Below, in pieces: positions 8,271-17,190 of a stretch of 30,540 nt of DNA (within the stretch, counting starts at the first letter, position 1; each line of letters starts with the position of its first letter). The DNA comes from Alistipes sp. (GTDB lineage: Bacteria > Bacteroidota > Bacteroidia > Bacteroidales > Rikenellaceae). The stretch covers positions 1-30,540 of the forward strand of contig JAFOCZ010000046.1 of NCBI GenBank assembly GCA_017380955.1. Reading direction: 5' to 3'. The notes under the pieces are model-generated. The model was not told where the DNA came from. It made no database searches and saw nothing but the letters and a program-made list of their open reading frames with translations. Both the position numbers and the translations under genes were made by a program.

Positions 8271-9699
8271 GTTGTGGAGATTGTCGTATATCATAGCACT
8301 GATTTTTGTGGCCTGCACACAGCCACAATATCCAGGTATTGACTCGCCAAACGTGATAGGTGGCTCAGATAAGGACCAAAACATAATTTTGTATATAAAC
8401 CATAGACTTGAGAAGGAGTATTACTGGTTGGATGAGGTTGAGGAGAAGAAGTCGCAGTTTAACCGTAACGCCAAGTGGGAGAACTACTTAGATGAGTCAC
8501 TCAGCAGACTGAGCACCAACACCGACGATGGCTATGTAACCCAGAAGGGTCAGCGTGTGTTCTACTCCTACATCAAGGATATCTCTGCGCAGACACGCGC
8601 CGAGGTCAACGGCTTTGGCATAGGCTTGCACTATACCATAGCAACTATAGACCCCGAGAATAACTACTATGGCTTTGTTGTTGAGGAGGTATACCCCAAC
8701 TCTCAGGCGGAGGCGGCAGGGGTGCTGCGTGGCGATGTCATCACCAAGATTGGCGGTGTGAACATCTCAGCGTCGAACTACTATCAGCACTTCACCTCCA
8801 TCGAGAACAACAGCGCAACACAACTAAAGATGAGTCTGAAGCGTCAGACCAATGGCGAGGTTTACGACGTTACGCTTAACAAGAGCGCATACTCCAAAAC
8901 TCCTGTTCTGCACCACGAAGTGATAGATGTTGAGGGCAAGAGAATTGGTTATCTGGTCTATACAAGTTTCGTGGCGGAGTATGACCAGGAGTTGGTGGCG
9001 GCTATTGAAGCGATGAAGAGCGAGGGTGTGGAGGAGTTTATCCTCGACCTTAGATGCAATGGCGGTGGCTCTATGAACTCGGCGATTACGCTCTGCTCGG
9101 CACTTGTTCCCGAGCAATACAACGGCGCTGTGTGGTGCAGTGTGGAGCGCAACAAACGCAACACCCAGATGGAGCAATCATCGGAGTTCCGCCTCAAGGA
9201 TGCTGGAAAGATGCTCAGCCTCGAGCGCCTGACGGTGATATGCTCGGGATACTCCGCATCGGCATCGGAGTTGGTGATTATGGGACTCAGAGGTTTGGAC
9301 TTCCCCGTAACACTCATAGGCTCGCAGACCGAGGGCAAAAACTGCGGAATGGATGTCACACGCAAGAACATAGATGGCATAACGTTGGAGTTTGCACCGA
9401 TAACCTTTTTGTGCTTCGATGCCAAGGGCTTTGGTGGCTGGGGTGAGGGTATCAAACCCGATGTAGACCTCACAAACGAAGGCAATGAGATGGGCGTTTC
9501 GGACAGGAACTATCCACTGCCTCGTGCCGACTGGGGAGATTACCACTACGACGTAGCCCTCGCCGCAGCGATAGCCAAGATTACCGACAAAAAGATATCG
9601 CAGGGTGCTACACGTGCCTCGGCATCGGATGGTGACATAGCCCCCGCGCTGAGCATCGCAAAACCTATGGAGGGCACACGCATATACGTGTCGGAGTAG
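8263..9699 (+). CDS. S41 family carboxy-terminal processing protease, probable lipoprotein
   Basis: A 478-residue secreted protease. The N-terminal hydrophobic segment ends in LIFVAC, so C18 is a plausible lipoprotein cysteine. A PDZ domain spans about residues 115-205 (GFGIGLHYT ... VYPNSQAEAAGVLRGDVITKI). The S41 core follows, with ILDLRCNGGG (260-269), the nucleophile region SGYSASASE (S333) and LIGSQTEGK (K359); the Ser-Lys spacing of 26 is close to the 25 of characterised CTPs. Bacteroidetes carry several such lipoproteins and their substrates are mostly unknown. It probably faces the periplasm. The start overlaps the nth stop by 8 bases, and the next gene has its own promoter. Confidence 0.9.
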   Translation: MNKLWRLSYIIALIFVACTQPQYPGIDSPNVIGGSDKDQNIILYINHRLEKEYYWLDEVEEKKSQFNRNAKWENYLDESLSRLSTNTDDGYVTQKGQRVFYSYIKDISAQTRAEVNGFGIGLHYTIATIDPENNYYGFVVEEVYPNSQAEAAGVLRGDVITKIGGVNISASNYYQHFTSIENNSATQLKMSLKRQTNGEVYDVTLNKSAYSKTPVLHHEVIDVEGKRIGYLVYTSFVAEYDQELVAAIEAMKSEGVEEFILDLRCNGGGSMNSAITLCSALVPEQYNGAVWCSVERNKRNTQMEQSSEFRLKDAGKMLSLERLTVICSGYSASASELVIMGLRGLDFPVTLIGSQTEGKNCGMDVTRKNIDGITLEFAPITFLCFDAKGFGGWGEGIKPDVDLTNEGNEMGVSDRNYPLPRADWGDYHYDVALAAAIAKITDKKISQGATRASASDGDIAPALSIAKPMEGTRIYVSE

Positions 9700-9719
9700 G
9701 AGTTATCAAATAAAATTTA

Positions 9720-9727
9720 TAACTTTG
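9720..9727 (+). promoter_or_regulatory. Bacteroidetes -7 promoter element for the moxR/bat operon
   Basis: TAACTTTG matches TAnnTTTG, the -7 element of the Bacteroidetes primary sigma factor. It lies 60 bases before the moxR ATG in the only sizeable gap of this stretch, in an AT-rich context. No clear TTTG is seen 19-21 bases upstream, so only half of the promoter is supported. Confidence 0.6.
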
Positions 9728-9787
9728 CATAATACGCGCGCCTTATTGAGCGTTTCCCGAATAGAAAAAGAACAAAATAGTATAACA

Positions 9788-10786
9788 ATGAATGAAGTTG
9801 TAAACATCAAAGAACTGAATGCTCATATTCAGGAGGAGTCTGTCTTTGTTGACACTCTACGCAAGGAGATATCTCGTGTCATCGTAGGTCAGCAGCACCT
9901 CATCGACACCCTTCTCATTGGTCTTCTCTCGGATGGTCATATATTGTTGGAGGGTGTTCCAGGCTTGGCTAAGACCCTCGCTATCACAACATTGTCGAAG
10001 GCTGTGGATGCTAAGTTCTCACGCATACAGTTTACTCCCGACCTGTTGCCTGCCGACCTTATCGGTACGCTTATCTACTCGCAGCGCAACGAGGAGTTCT
10101 CGGTAAAGCGTGGTCCTATCTTCGCAAACTTCGTGTTGGCAGATGAGATTAACCGCTCACCAGCAAAGGTGCAGTCGGCACTTCTGGAGGCTATGCAGGA
10201 GAAGCAGGTTACCATTGGCGACAACACATACGCACTGCCAAAGCCATTCCTTGTGCTTGCAACACAAAACCCATTGGAGCAGGAGGGTACATACCCACTC
10301 CCAGAGGCTCAGGTAGACCGTTTTATGCTCAAGGCAAAGATTTCGTACCCCAAGCGCACCGAGGAGTTGGATATCATACGTATGAATCTCCGTGGCGAGG
10401 GTATGCCCGAGGTTGAGAAGGTGGTGACACCAGAGGATATTATGCGTGCCCGTGAGGTTGTCAACAAGGTATATATGGACGAGAAGATTGAGCGATATAT
10501 CATCGACATCATCTTCGCCACACGCGAGCCTTCGGAGTATCATCTTCAGAATCTCCAGCCGCTGATCGCCTATGGTGGCTCGCCACGTGCCAGCATCGCA
10601 CTTGCCAAGGCAGCACGCGCCTATGCCTTTATCCAGCGCCGTGGCTATGTGATTCCTGAGGATGTGCGTGCCGTATGTCACGACGTATTGCGCCACCGCA
10701 TTGGTCTTACATATGAGGCCGAGGCCGAGAATATCACTACCGAGCAGATTATTACCGACATCCTGAACAACGTCATCGTGCCATAA
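9788..10786 (+). CDS. MoxR-family AAA+ ATPase, first gene of the bat operon
   Basis: A 332-residue AAA+ ATPase: Walker A GVPGLAKT (56-63), Walker B VLADEINR (116-123), sensor ATQNP (158-162) and the EAQVDRF arginine-finger segment (173-179). MoxR proteins act as chaperone-like ATPases working with VWA proteins. In Bacteroides the equivalent gene opens the Bat (Bacteroides aerotolerance) operon. The frame extends upstream to a TTG at 9725, but that TTG is inside the -7 promoter element; ATG 9788 gives the normal length. The TAA overlaps the next ATG (TAATG). Confidence 0.93.
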   Translation: MNEVVNIKELNAHIQEESVFVDTLRKEISRVIVGQQHLIDTLLIGLLSDGHILLEGVPGLAKTLAITTLSKAVDAKFSRIQFTPDLLPADLIGTLIYSQRNEEFSVKRGPIFANFVLADEINRSPAKVQSALLEAMQEKQVTIGDNTYALPKPFLVLATQNPLEQEGTYPLPEAQVDRFMLKAKISYPKRTEELDIIRMNLRGEGMPEVEKVVTPEDIMRAREVVNKVYMDEKIERYIIDIIFATREPSEYHLQNLQPLIAYGGSPRASIALAKAARAYAFIQRRGYVIPEDVRAVCHDVLRHRIGLTYEAEAENITTEQIITDILNNVIVP

Positions 10787-11670
10787 TGCAATACAACGAC
10801 GAGGACATACTCAAGCGTGTCAGACGCATAGAGATTAAGACACGCGGTCTTTCGGACGAGATTTTCGCGGGAAAGTACCACACCGCCTTTCGAGGTCGTG
10901 GTATGTCATTCTCCGAGGTTAGAGAGTATCGCCCGGGAGATGATGTGCGCGATATCGACTGGAACGTCACGGCACGTGCCCACCGCGCCCACGTCAAGGT
11001 GTATGAGGAGGAGCGTGAGTTGACGATGATGCTTCTGGTGGATGTGTCGCCCTCACGAATGTTTGGAACAGAGGAACTTACCAAGAAGAATCTCATAACC
11101 GAGATTGCCGCGACACTCGCCTTCTCTGCCGCCAAGAATAACGATAAGGTGGGATGTATACTCTTCTCGGACCATATCGAGAAGTTTATACCGCCGAAAA
11201 AGGGTCGTAGCCATATCCTGATGATTATCCGTGAGTTGGTGAGTTTCACACCATCGGGCAAGGGTACAAACATCTCGGAGGCGTTGCGATACTTGGTGGG
11301 TGTGAACAAGAAGCGCGCTACGACATTCCTGCTTAGCGACTTCATAAACTCGGAGGCTGATATGCCAAAATTGGAGGATGCACTGAAGATTGCCTCGGCG
11401 AAGCACGATATAATGGCCATTCGCGTCTTTGACAAGTGCGACGAGCATCTTCCCGATGTTGGCATCATAGAGGTTGAGGATGCCGAGAGTGGCGAGCGCA
11501 GTTGGCTCGACACATCGTCACGCCGTGTGAGGGAGTTCTGGGCACAGCAGTATGCGGAGCGCAACACCGCTATGGCATCGTTGCTGACACATAACCGTGT
11601 GGATATGGCCGAGGTTGCCACAGATGGCGACTATGTCAAGGAACTTATTAAGATGTTTAAGAAGCGATGA
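10786..11670 (+). CDS. DUF58 domain protein of the bat operon
   Basis: A 294-residue cytoplasmic DUF58 protein. The family core is plain: FRGRGMSFSEVREYRPGDDVRDIDWN (about 35-60; G51-D52 and D56-W59 conserved), followed by a VWA-like fold starting at LLVDVSPSRMFG (84-94) that keeps a DxSxS metal site. DUF58 genes almost always follow moxR and are thought to be partners of the ATPase. The start overlaps the moxR stop and the end overlaps the next ATG by four bases, so translation is tightly coupled. Confidence 0.92.
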   Translation: MQYNDEDILKRVRRIEIKTRGLSDEIFAGKYHTAFRGRGMSFSEVREYRPGDDVRDIDWNVTARAHRAHVKVYEEERELTMMLLVDVSPSRMFGTEELTKKNLITEIAATLAFSAAKNNDKVGCILFSDHIEKFIPPKKGRSHILMIIRELVSFTPSGKGTNISEALRYLVGVNKKRATTFLLSDFINSEADMPKLEDALKIASAKHDIMAIRVFDKCDEHLPDVGIIEVEDAESGERSWLDTSSRRVREFWAQQYAERNTAMASLLTHNRVDMAEVATDGDYVKELIKMFKKR

Positions 11671-12803
11671 TACGTCAGATATACATATCACTACTATCGT
11701 TGGCTATGCTACTATCACTCACGACGACCGAGGCTCGTGGTGAGATCCCTACGCTCAGCGCACGATTCTCGAAGGATAGTATCGAGGTTGGCGACCGTGT
11801 GGAGTATATCCTCGACATCGAGACCGACAGAGCAACGACAATCGGCGTTCCCGACTTCCGCAGGGCTCGCACACCAAAGGAGCGTGTGGAGTTGTCGAAG
11901 AAGAAGCGCTCTATGTCTACGTTTGAGGAGTACAACGAGGATATCTTCGAGTATATAGATGAGTCGGCACTGGACACCATAAAGGTGGATGGTCGCCGTC
12001 TGCACCTGCGCAAGCGTTATACCTTAGCAGCGATGGAGACCGGCGCATTGCCAATGATTCCGGCACTGCTATACTTCGACAAAAACCGCGATGTACCCGA
12101 CACGCTCTTTGGTCGTGACACCCTCTACCTCAACGTGTTGACATATACAGAGTTGGACACTGCGCTATTCCTGAAGGCTGACCCTACGTCGCAGCAGGGT
12201 TTTGGCGTGGATAACGACAAGACACAGGCGCTGCTCAAGGATAAGGGTATCTTCACACAGAAGAATCTCCCCTTTAAGTTTGCCGAGGTGCGTGACTATG
12301 CCATCTATGGCGTTATAGGCTTGGTGGTCATAGCCCTTGTGGTGTGGTTGGCATATATGTATGGTCTGAAGAGTCACAGTAGCATTGTCGTGGCGAAGCC
12401 TCAGCCAAAGTTACCACCACACATCGTGGCGATAAAGGCTCTGGAGGAGTTGAAGCACCGCAAGTTGTGGCAGAACAACAAGCACAAACTCTACTACTCG
12501 ACAATAACCTCGATACTAAAGGTTTACATCGAAGACAGGTGGCAGGTGAGTGTTTTGGATAAGACCTCTAACGAGGTGGTGGCGGAGTTACGCGATGTGG
12601 AGATGCCTCGCGACTGCCGCAGCGACCTTATCGCGATATTGCAGACTGCCGACTTTGTGAAGTTCGCAAAGGTGATTCCCGAGGCGGAGGAGAACGAGGC
12701 GTGCTACACTCGCGCCTACTACTTTGTGGAGAACACCAAGCGTGAGGATACGGCAAATAGCGGCAAGCGTGAGATAACCATAGAGACAAAGATTAACGAA
12801 TGA
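11667..12803 (+). CDS. Signal-peptide, single-TM protein of the bat operon (DUF4381-like position)
   Basis: A 378-residue protein with an N-terminal signal sequence (about 1-24), an extracytoplasmic region of about 185 residues that starts like a beta-sandwich (ARFSKDSIEVGDRVEYIL), one membrane span (YAIYGVIGLVVIALVVWLAY, 211-230) and a cytoplasmic tail of about 145 residues containing ALEELKHRKLW and IEDRWQVSVLDKTS. In Bacteroides aerotolerance operons the third gene, between DUF58 and batA, has this topology and is usually described as DUF4381-like. Assignment rests on position and topology as well as on sequence. It overlaps both neighbours by four bases (ATGA junctions). Confidence 0.75.
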   Translation: MIRQIYISLLSLAMLLSLTTTEARGEIPTLSARFSKDSIEVGDRVEYILDIETDRATTIGVPDFRRARTPKERVELSKKKRSMSTFEEYNEDIFEYIDESALDTIKVDGRRLHLRKRYTLAAMETGALPMIPALLYFDKNRDVPDTLFGRDTLYLNVLTYTELDTALFLKADPTSQQGFGVDNDKTQALLKDKGIFTQKNLPFKFAEVRDYAIYGVIGLVVIALVVWLAYMYGLKSHSSIVVAKPQPKLPPHIVAIKALEELKHRKLWQNNKHKLYYSTITSILKVYIEDRWQVSVLDKTSNEVVAELRDVEMPRDCRSDLIAILQTADFVKFAKVIPEAEENEACYTRAYYFVENTKREDTANSGKREITIETKINE

Positions 12804-13660
12804 TGAGCATAAAACGACATATAGGCGTTGTGGTGATGGTCGTTGTGGCGCTGCTTTGTGGCATCACAAGTGCCGATGCGCAGTATCTCCGCGAGCGCGG
12901 TCTGGTGCGTGAGGGTAACCGTAACTTCTCGAAGCAGAACTACCGCACAAGCCTCAACCGCTACAACAACGCCTTGGAGCATAGCGCCACAAACTACGAG
13001 GCGTTGTACAATCGTGCCAACGCCCACCATCAGTTGCGACGCTCCACGCCCGAAGATTCTACGCTCGTAGCAGAGGAGACATACCGCCTCTACGAGGACA
13101 TCGCAGCAGACACGTTGCTTACAGATAATCAGCGTGCTGAGGTGCTTCGCAACCTCGGAGAGAGCCTCTTCAACGACGAGAAGTATGAGGCTGCGCTGAA
13201 TGCCTTTCGTGAGTCGTTGCGCCTCAACCCCGAGGATAGCGAGACCAAGTATGACTATGTGCTTACAAAGCGCATCGTAGACCAAAAGCGTCAGCAACAG
13301 CAGCAGAACAACCAGAACGACAACAACCAAAATAAGGATAACCAGCAACAGCAAAACGATAATAATCAGCAAGATAACCAACAAAACAACCAAAACGGCC
13401 AGAATCAGAACCAAGATAATCAGCAACCCGAGCAGAATCCTAACGAGGATGAGAACCAGGGTGATGAGCAGCAGGATGATAATGGTGGTGAGGGTGAAGA
13501 TGAGCCACAGCAGCAACCCGAGGGTGGCGAGCGTCCCCAGCAACTAAATAGCGACCAGGAGCGTATGCTCGACGCTATACAGGCCGAGGAGGATAAGACT
13601 CAGGATAAGTTGAAGGAGCAGAAGAAGGCGTTGGTGATACCTGGTAAAAAGAATTGGTAA
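12800..13660 (+). CDS. batC: BatC-type TPR protein with Gln/Asn-rich linker
   Basis: A 286-residue exported protein. A signal peptide (to about ADAQ, residue 28) is followed by TPR units (GNRNFSKQNYRTSLNRYNNA; ALYNRANAHHQLR; NLGESLFNDEKYEAALNAF). A run of about 80 residues made almost only of Q, N, D, E, P and G comes next (nt about 13290-13540). The C-terminal ERMLDAIQAEEDKTQDKLKE signature is typical of BatC. BatC is thought to form periplasmic complexes with BatA and BatB. In Bacteroides batC normally follows batB; here it precedes batA, with a one-base gap to it. The start could also be the adjacent ATG at 12803. Confidence 0.85.
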   Translation: MMSIKRHIGVVVMVVVALLCGITSADAQYLRERGLVREGNRNFSKQNYRTSLNRYNNALEHSATNYEALYNRANAHHQLRRSTPEDSTLVAEETYRLYEDIAADTLLTDNQRAEVLRNLGESLFNDEKYEAALNAFRESLRLNPEDSETKYDYVLTKRIVDQKRQQQQQNNQNDNNQNKDNQQQQNDNNQQDNQQNNQNGQNQNQDNQQPEQNPNEDENQGDEQQDDNGGEGEDEPQQQPEGGERPQQLNSDQERMLDAIQAEEDKTQDKLKEQKKALVIPGKKNW

Positions 13661-13661
13661 T

Positions 13662-14645
13662 ATGGAGTTTCTGAATATAGACATACTCTACCTCTTGGTA
13701 GTAATACCATTGTTGGCAGCATACTACATCTTCGTAGGACGCCGACGTGCCTCGATGGTGGTATCTACAACGGGTGGCAGACGAGCACCACGCACACTGC
13801 GCTACTGGTTGCGCCATATGCCTGTGGTGTTGCGCCTTGCGGCTATTGCTGCGGTGATAGTAGCACTGGCACGCCCTGTCGTAGTAAACCACGAGGAGGA
13901 GACTACAACGGAGGGTATCGACATCGTCATAGCGATGGATATCTCGGGCTCTATGCTTGCCCGCGACTTCCAGCCCGACCGTCTCTCGGCAGCCAAGCAG
14001 TTGGCAACGGAGTTTGTGGCAGAGCGCTCCGGAGACCGCATCTCGGTGGTGGCATTCGCAGGTGAGGCATTCACGCAGTGTCCGCTAACCTCCGACCAGG
14101 CTACGGCGGGAACTATGCTCTCGCGATTGCGCAGTGGCGTTGTGGATGATGGCACGGCGATAGGCAATGGTCTTGCAACGGCGCTCAACCGTCTGCGTGA
14201 GAGTGGGTCAAAATCGAAGGTTGTAATACTCCTAACGGATGGTGTGAATAACCGCGGACAGATATCGCCAATTATGGCTGCGGACATCGCCCACGACCTC
14301 GGCATCAAGGTCTACACCATTGGCGTGGGAAGCAAGGACAAGGCCCCTATGCCGGCGTATGACCCATTTGGCAATATAACATATGTTATGGCAGATGTGG
14401 AGATTGACGAGGAGTTGCTGCGTGATATAGCATCCAAGACCGGCGGACAGTATTTCCGAGCAAGTAACAACGAGGCTCTGAAGGCTATATACGAGCAGAT
14501 TAACCAGATGGAGAAGAGCGAGGTGGAGGTGACACACTACACCTCATACGAGGAGTTGTATATGGGGTGGCTCGTTATAGCACTACTCCTTCTTGCCGCG
14601 GAGTTTGTGGTGGCACGAGTGATTTTAAATCGACTACCAATGTAG
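13662..14645 (+). CDS. batA: BatA, VWA-domain inner-membrane protein
   Basis: A 327-residue protein with two N-terminal hydrophobic spans (about 8-24 and 54-70), a von Willebrand A domain and a C-terminal span (about 303-320). The MIDAS metal site is intact: AMDISGSM (D93, S95, S97) and the later LLTDG. BatA-type proteins present a VWA domain in the periplasm and were linked to aerotolerance in Bacteroides fragilis; the molecular job is not settled. The gene follows batC by one base and is 18 bases before batB. Confidence 0.9.
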   Translation: MEFLNIDILYLLVVIPLLAAYYIFVGRRRASMVVSTTGGRRAPRTLRYWLRHMPVVLRLAAIAAVIVALARPVVVNHEEETTTEGIDIVIAMDISGSMLARDFQPDRLSAAKQLATEFVAERSGDRISVVAFAGEAFTQCPLTSDQATAGTMLSRLRSGVVDDGTAIGNGLATALNRLRESGSKSKVVILLTDGVNNRGQISPIMAADIAHDLGIKVYTIGVGSKDKAPMPAYDPFGNITYVMADVEIDEELLRDIASKTGGQYFRASNNEALKAIYEQINQMEKSEVEVTHYTSYEELYMGWLVIALLLLAAEFVVARVILNRLPM

Positions 14646-14663
14646 TAAAACGAACTTTAGAAG

Positions 14664-15701
14664 ATGGTAAAGACCAATATATTCACCTTTGGCGCTCCAG
14701 AGTGGCTGTGGTTGCTCGTTATCGTAGCACTGCTGCCACTGATATACTGGATGCTCAGAATCTATGCACGACGTAAGTTGTCGCGTATGGGAAACATCAC
14801 AACACTGCAGCGTCTTATGCCCGACTACTCTTCGGCACGCGGATGGATAAAGATTGCGTTGCTGACACTCGCCGCAGGCTTTATGGTTGTGGCATTGGCG
14901 CGCCCTCAGACAGGCTCGAAACTGCACACCGTAGAGAGCCAGGGTCGTGAGATAGTGTTGGTGGTGGATGTGTCGAACTCTATGCTTGCCGAGGATGTAT
15001 CACCAAGCCGTATGGCACGCACACGCTATGCCATATCGCGCCTTGTGGAGCGTATGAACAACGACCGCATAGGCATCGTGGCATTTGCCGACGAGGCAGA
15101 GGTATTACTACCTATAACGGCAGATTACAAGATGGCAGAGTCGGTGACTAAGCGTCTGTCGCCAGACCTCATCGCAGCACAGGGTACGGACATCGGCGAG
15201 GCGCTGGAGGTAGCACTGCTGTCGTTCACACGCAGCACCAAGGATAGCAAAAGCCGTGTTATAATCCTCATCACCGATGGTGAGGCGCACGACAGCACTA
15301 CGGAGGCAGCCATAGAGCAGGCAAAGGCCGAGGGTGCTATAATCTGCGCCATAGGCATAGGAACACCCGAGGGTACACCGCTGAAGATAAACGGCGAGAT
15401 TATGGAGGATAACGAGGGTAAGATGGTAGTCACAAAACTCGGAGAGCCACTGCTTCAGCAACTTGCCGAGGCTACGGGAGGTATCTACACCCGCTCGCGT
15501 AACGACAGTTTCGGTCTCGATGAGATTATAGCGCGTCTGGACGAGATGGAGGCCACACAACTGTCGCTGATGACCTTCGAGGAGTATGACGAGCAGTATC
15601 AGTGGTTTTTGGGCGTAGCGCTGTTGTTACTCATCGCCGAGATGCTTATCTTCGAGCGTCGCAACCCTCTGCTCAAGGGAGTGAAACTTTTTGAACGATA
15701 A
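14664..15701 (+). CDS. batB: BatB, VWA-domain inner-membrane protein
   Basis: A 345-residue paralogue of BatA. The order is FTFGAPEWLWLLVIVALLPL (a first membrane span), an RLMPDYSSARG segment typical of BatB, a second span (about 62-79), a VWA domain with MIDAS residues VVDVSNSM (D102, S104, S106) and ILITDGE, and a final span near WFLGVALLLLIAEMLIF. It closes the recognisable bat run: the next gene is pepD, and neither batD nor batE is present downstream. No strong hairpin terminator is seen between batB and pepD (32 bases). Confidence 0.9.
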   Translation: MVKTNIFTFGAPEWLWLLVIVALLPLIYWMLRIYARRKLSRMGNITTLQRLMPDYSSARGWIKIALLTLAAGFMVVALARPQTGSKLHTVESQGREIVLVVDVSNSMLAEDVSPSRMARTRYAISRLVERMNNDRIGIVAFADEAEVLLPITADYKMAESVTKRLSPDLIAAQGTDIGEALEVALLSFTRSTKDSKSRVIILITDGEAHDSTTEAAIEQAKAEGAIICAIGIGTPEGTPLKINGEIMEDNEGKMVVTKLGEPLLQQLAEATGGIYTRSRNDSFGLDEIIARLDEMEATQLSLMTFEEYDEQYQWFLGVALLLLIAEMLIFERRNPLLKGVKLFER

Positions 15702-15733
15702 TAATATCATATAAACTACTAAAACTTAAAGTT

Positions 15734-17188
15734 ATGACAATTAGAGATTTAGAGCCAAAACTTATTTGGGAGCAGTTTGATGACATCACACGTGTACCAC
15801 GCCCTTCGAAGAAGGAGGAGAAGATTATCGCGTGGTTGGTGGAGTTTGCTAAGAAGCACAACATCGAGTATCAGACCGACGAGACTGGTAACGTTGTGAT
15901 GCGTAAGCCAGCAACTGCAGGTTATGAGAATCGCCCTGCTGTGATTCTTCAGTCACATATGGATATGGTATGCGAGAAGAACTCTAACATTGAGTTCGAC
16001 TTCGAGAACGACCCTATCGAGACTTGGATTGATGGTGAGTGGGTTAAGGCTAAGGGCACTACCCTCGGCGCTGACTGCGGTATCGGTATGGCTGCTGCGT
16101 TGGCAGTATTGCTCGACGAGACTTTGGAGCACCCTGCAATCGAGGCCCTCTTCACCGTAGATGAGGAGACAGGTCTCACAGGTGCATTTGGTCTTGGCGA
16201 GGGTATGCTCACAGGTAAGTACCTCGTAAACCTCGACTCTGAGGATGAGGGTGAGTTGTTCATCGGCTGTGCTGGTGGCATCGACACTGTGGCTACTATG
16301 GATTATGAGGCTGAGGCTGTGCCAGAGGGTTACACCTTCGTACGTCTCGAGATTGGTGACTTGCTTGGTGGTCACTCTGGTGATGATATCGACAAGGGTC
16401 GTGCAAACTCTAATAAGTTGATGGCACGCTTCCTCTACAACGCTATCGACAAGTTCCAGGTGGTATTGGCAGACTTCAACGGCGGTAACCTTCGCAACGC
16501 CATCCCTCGTGAGGCATTTGCCATTGTTGGTGTTCCTACGGAGAGCGTTGAGGACTTCGAGGAGCGTTACTTGGAGTTTGGTCAGAGCCTTATGGAGGAG
16601 TTCAAGCACACAGAGCCTCGTATGCGCTTTGCTGTTACCGATGCTGAGACCCCTGCAAAGGTTATGTCTAACGACGACTTGTGCTACTTGTTGCTCACCC
16701 TCGTAGGCTTGCCTAACGGCGTTCTTGCTATGTCATTCGCTATGCCAGGCCTCGTGGAGACATCTTCAAACCTCGCATCTGTGAAGTTCGACACCGAGAA
16801 TCAGGAGGTTAAGGTTACCACATCGCAGCGTTCGTCGGTTGAGAGCGCTAAGTTGTATGCAGCGCAGACCATAGAGTCGGTATTCTACCTCTCTGGTTTC
16901 GACGTAGAGCACTCTGATGGCTACCCAGGATGGGCTCCTAACCCAGAGTCTAAACTCCTCCAGGAGACCGTACAGTGCTACCGCGACCTCTTCGCTCAGG
17001 AGCCTAAGGTACGTGCTATCCACGCAGGTTTGGAGTGCGGCTTGTTCCTCGAGAAGTACCCACACCTCGAGATGGTGTCATTTGGCCCAACACTCCGCGG
17101 TGTGCACTCTCCAGATGAGCGCCTCGAGATATCGACTGTAGACAAGTTCTGGAAGTTGCTCGTGGAGTTGCTCAAGCGCATAGCATAA
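15734..17188 (+). CDS. pepD: Aminoacyl-histidine dipeptidase / cytosol non-specific dipeptidase (M20C)
   Basis: A 484-residue metallodipeptidase, the same size as E. coli PepD. Zinc ligands and active-site segments of M20 are present: QSHMDMVCEK, the GADCGIGMAAALA aspartate, the catalytic VDEETGLTG, DSEDEGELFIG, the GGHSGDDIDKGRAN lid-domain histidine and the final GVHSPDER histidine. It cleaves dipeptides such as Xaa-His in the cytoplasm. Codon use (GGT, CTC, GAG, AAG, AAC) is strongly optimised compared with its neighbours, which suggests high expression. The gene probably has its own promoter in the AT-rich 32-base gap, though no clear -7 motif is visible there. Confidence 0.95.
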   Translation: MTIRDLEPKLIWEQFDDITRVPRPSKKEEKIIAWLVEFAKKHNIEYQTDETGNVVMRKPATAGYENRPAVILQSHMDMVCEKNSNIEFDFENDPIETWIDGEWVKAKGTTLGADCGIGMAAALAVLLDETLEHPAIEALFTVDEETGLTGAFGLGEGMLTGKYLVNLDSEDEGELFIGCAGGIDTVATMDYEAEAVPEGYTFVRLEIGDLLGGHSGDDIDKGRANSNKLMARFLYNAIDKFQVVLADFNGGNLRNAIPREAFAIVGVPTESVEDFEERYLEFGQSLMEEFKHTEPRMRFAVTDAETPAKVMSNDDLCYLLLTLVGLPNGVLAMSFAMPGLVETSSNLASVKFDTENQEVKVTTSQRSSVESAKLYAAQTIESVFYLSGFDVEHSDGYPGWAPNPESKLLQETVQCYRDLFAQEPKVRAIHAGLECGLFLEKYPHLEMVSFGPTLRGVHSPDERLEISTVDKFWKLLVELLKRIA

Positions 17189-17190
17189 GG

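Noticed and set aside
12719..13543. Antisense frame encoding a very hydrophobic Leu/Ile/Val-rich 'membrane protein'
   Set aside because: The hydrophobic run is the reverse complement of the CAG/AAC-rich linker of batC; it is a compositional artefact.
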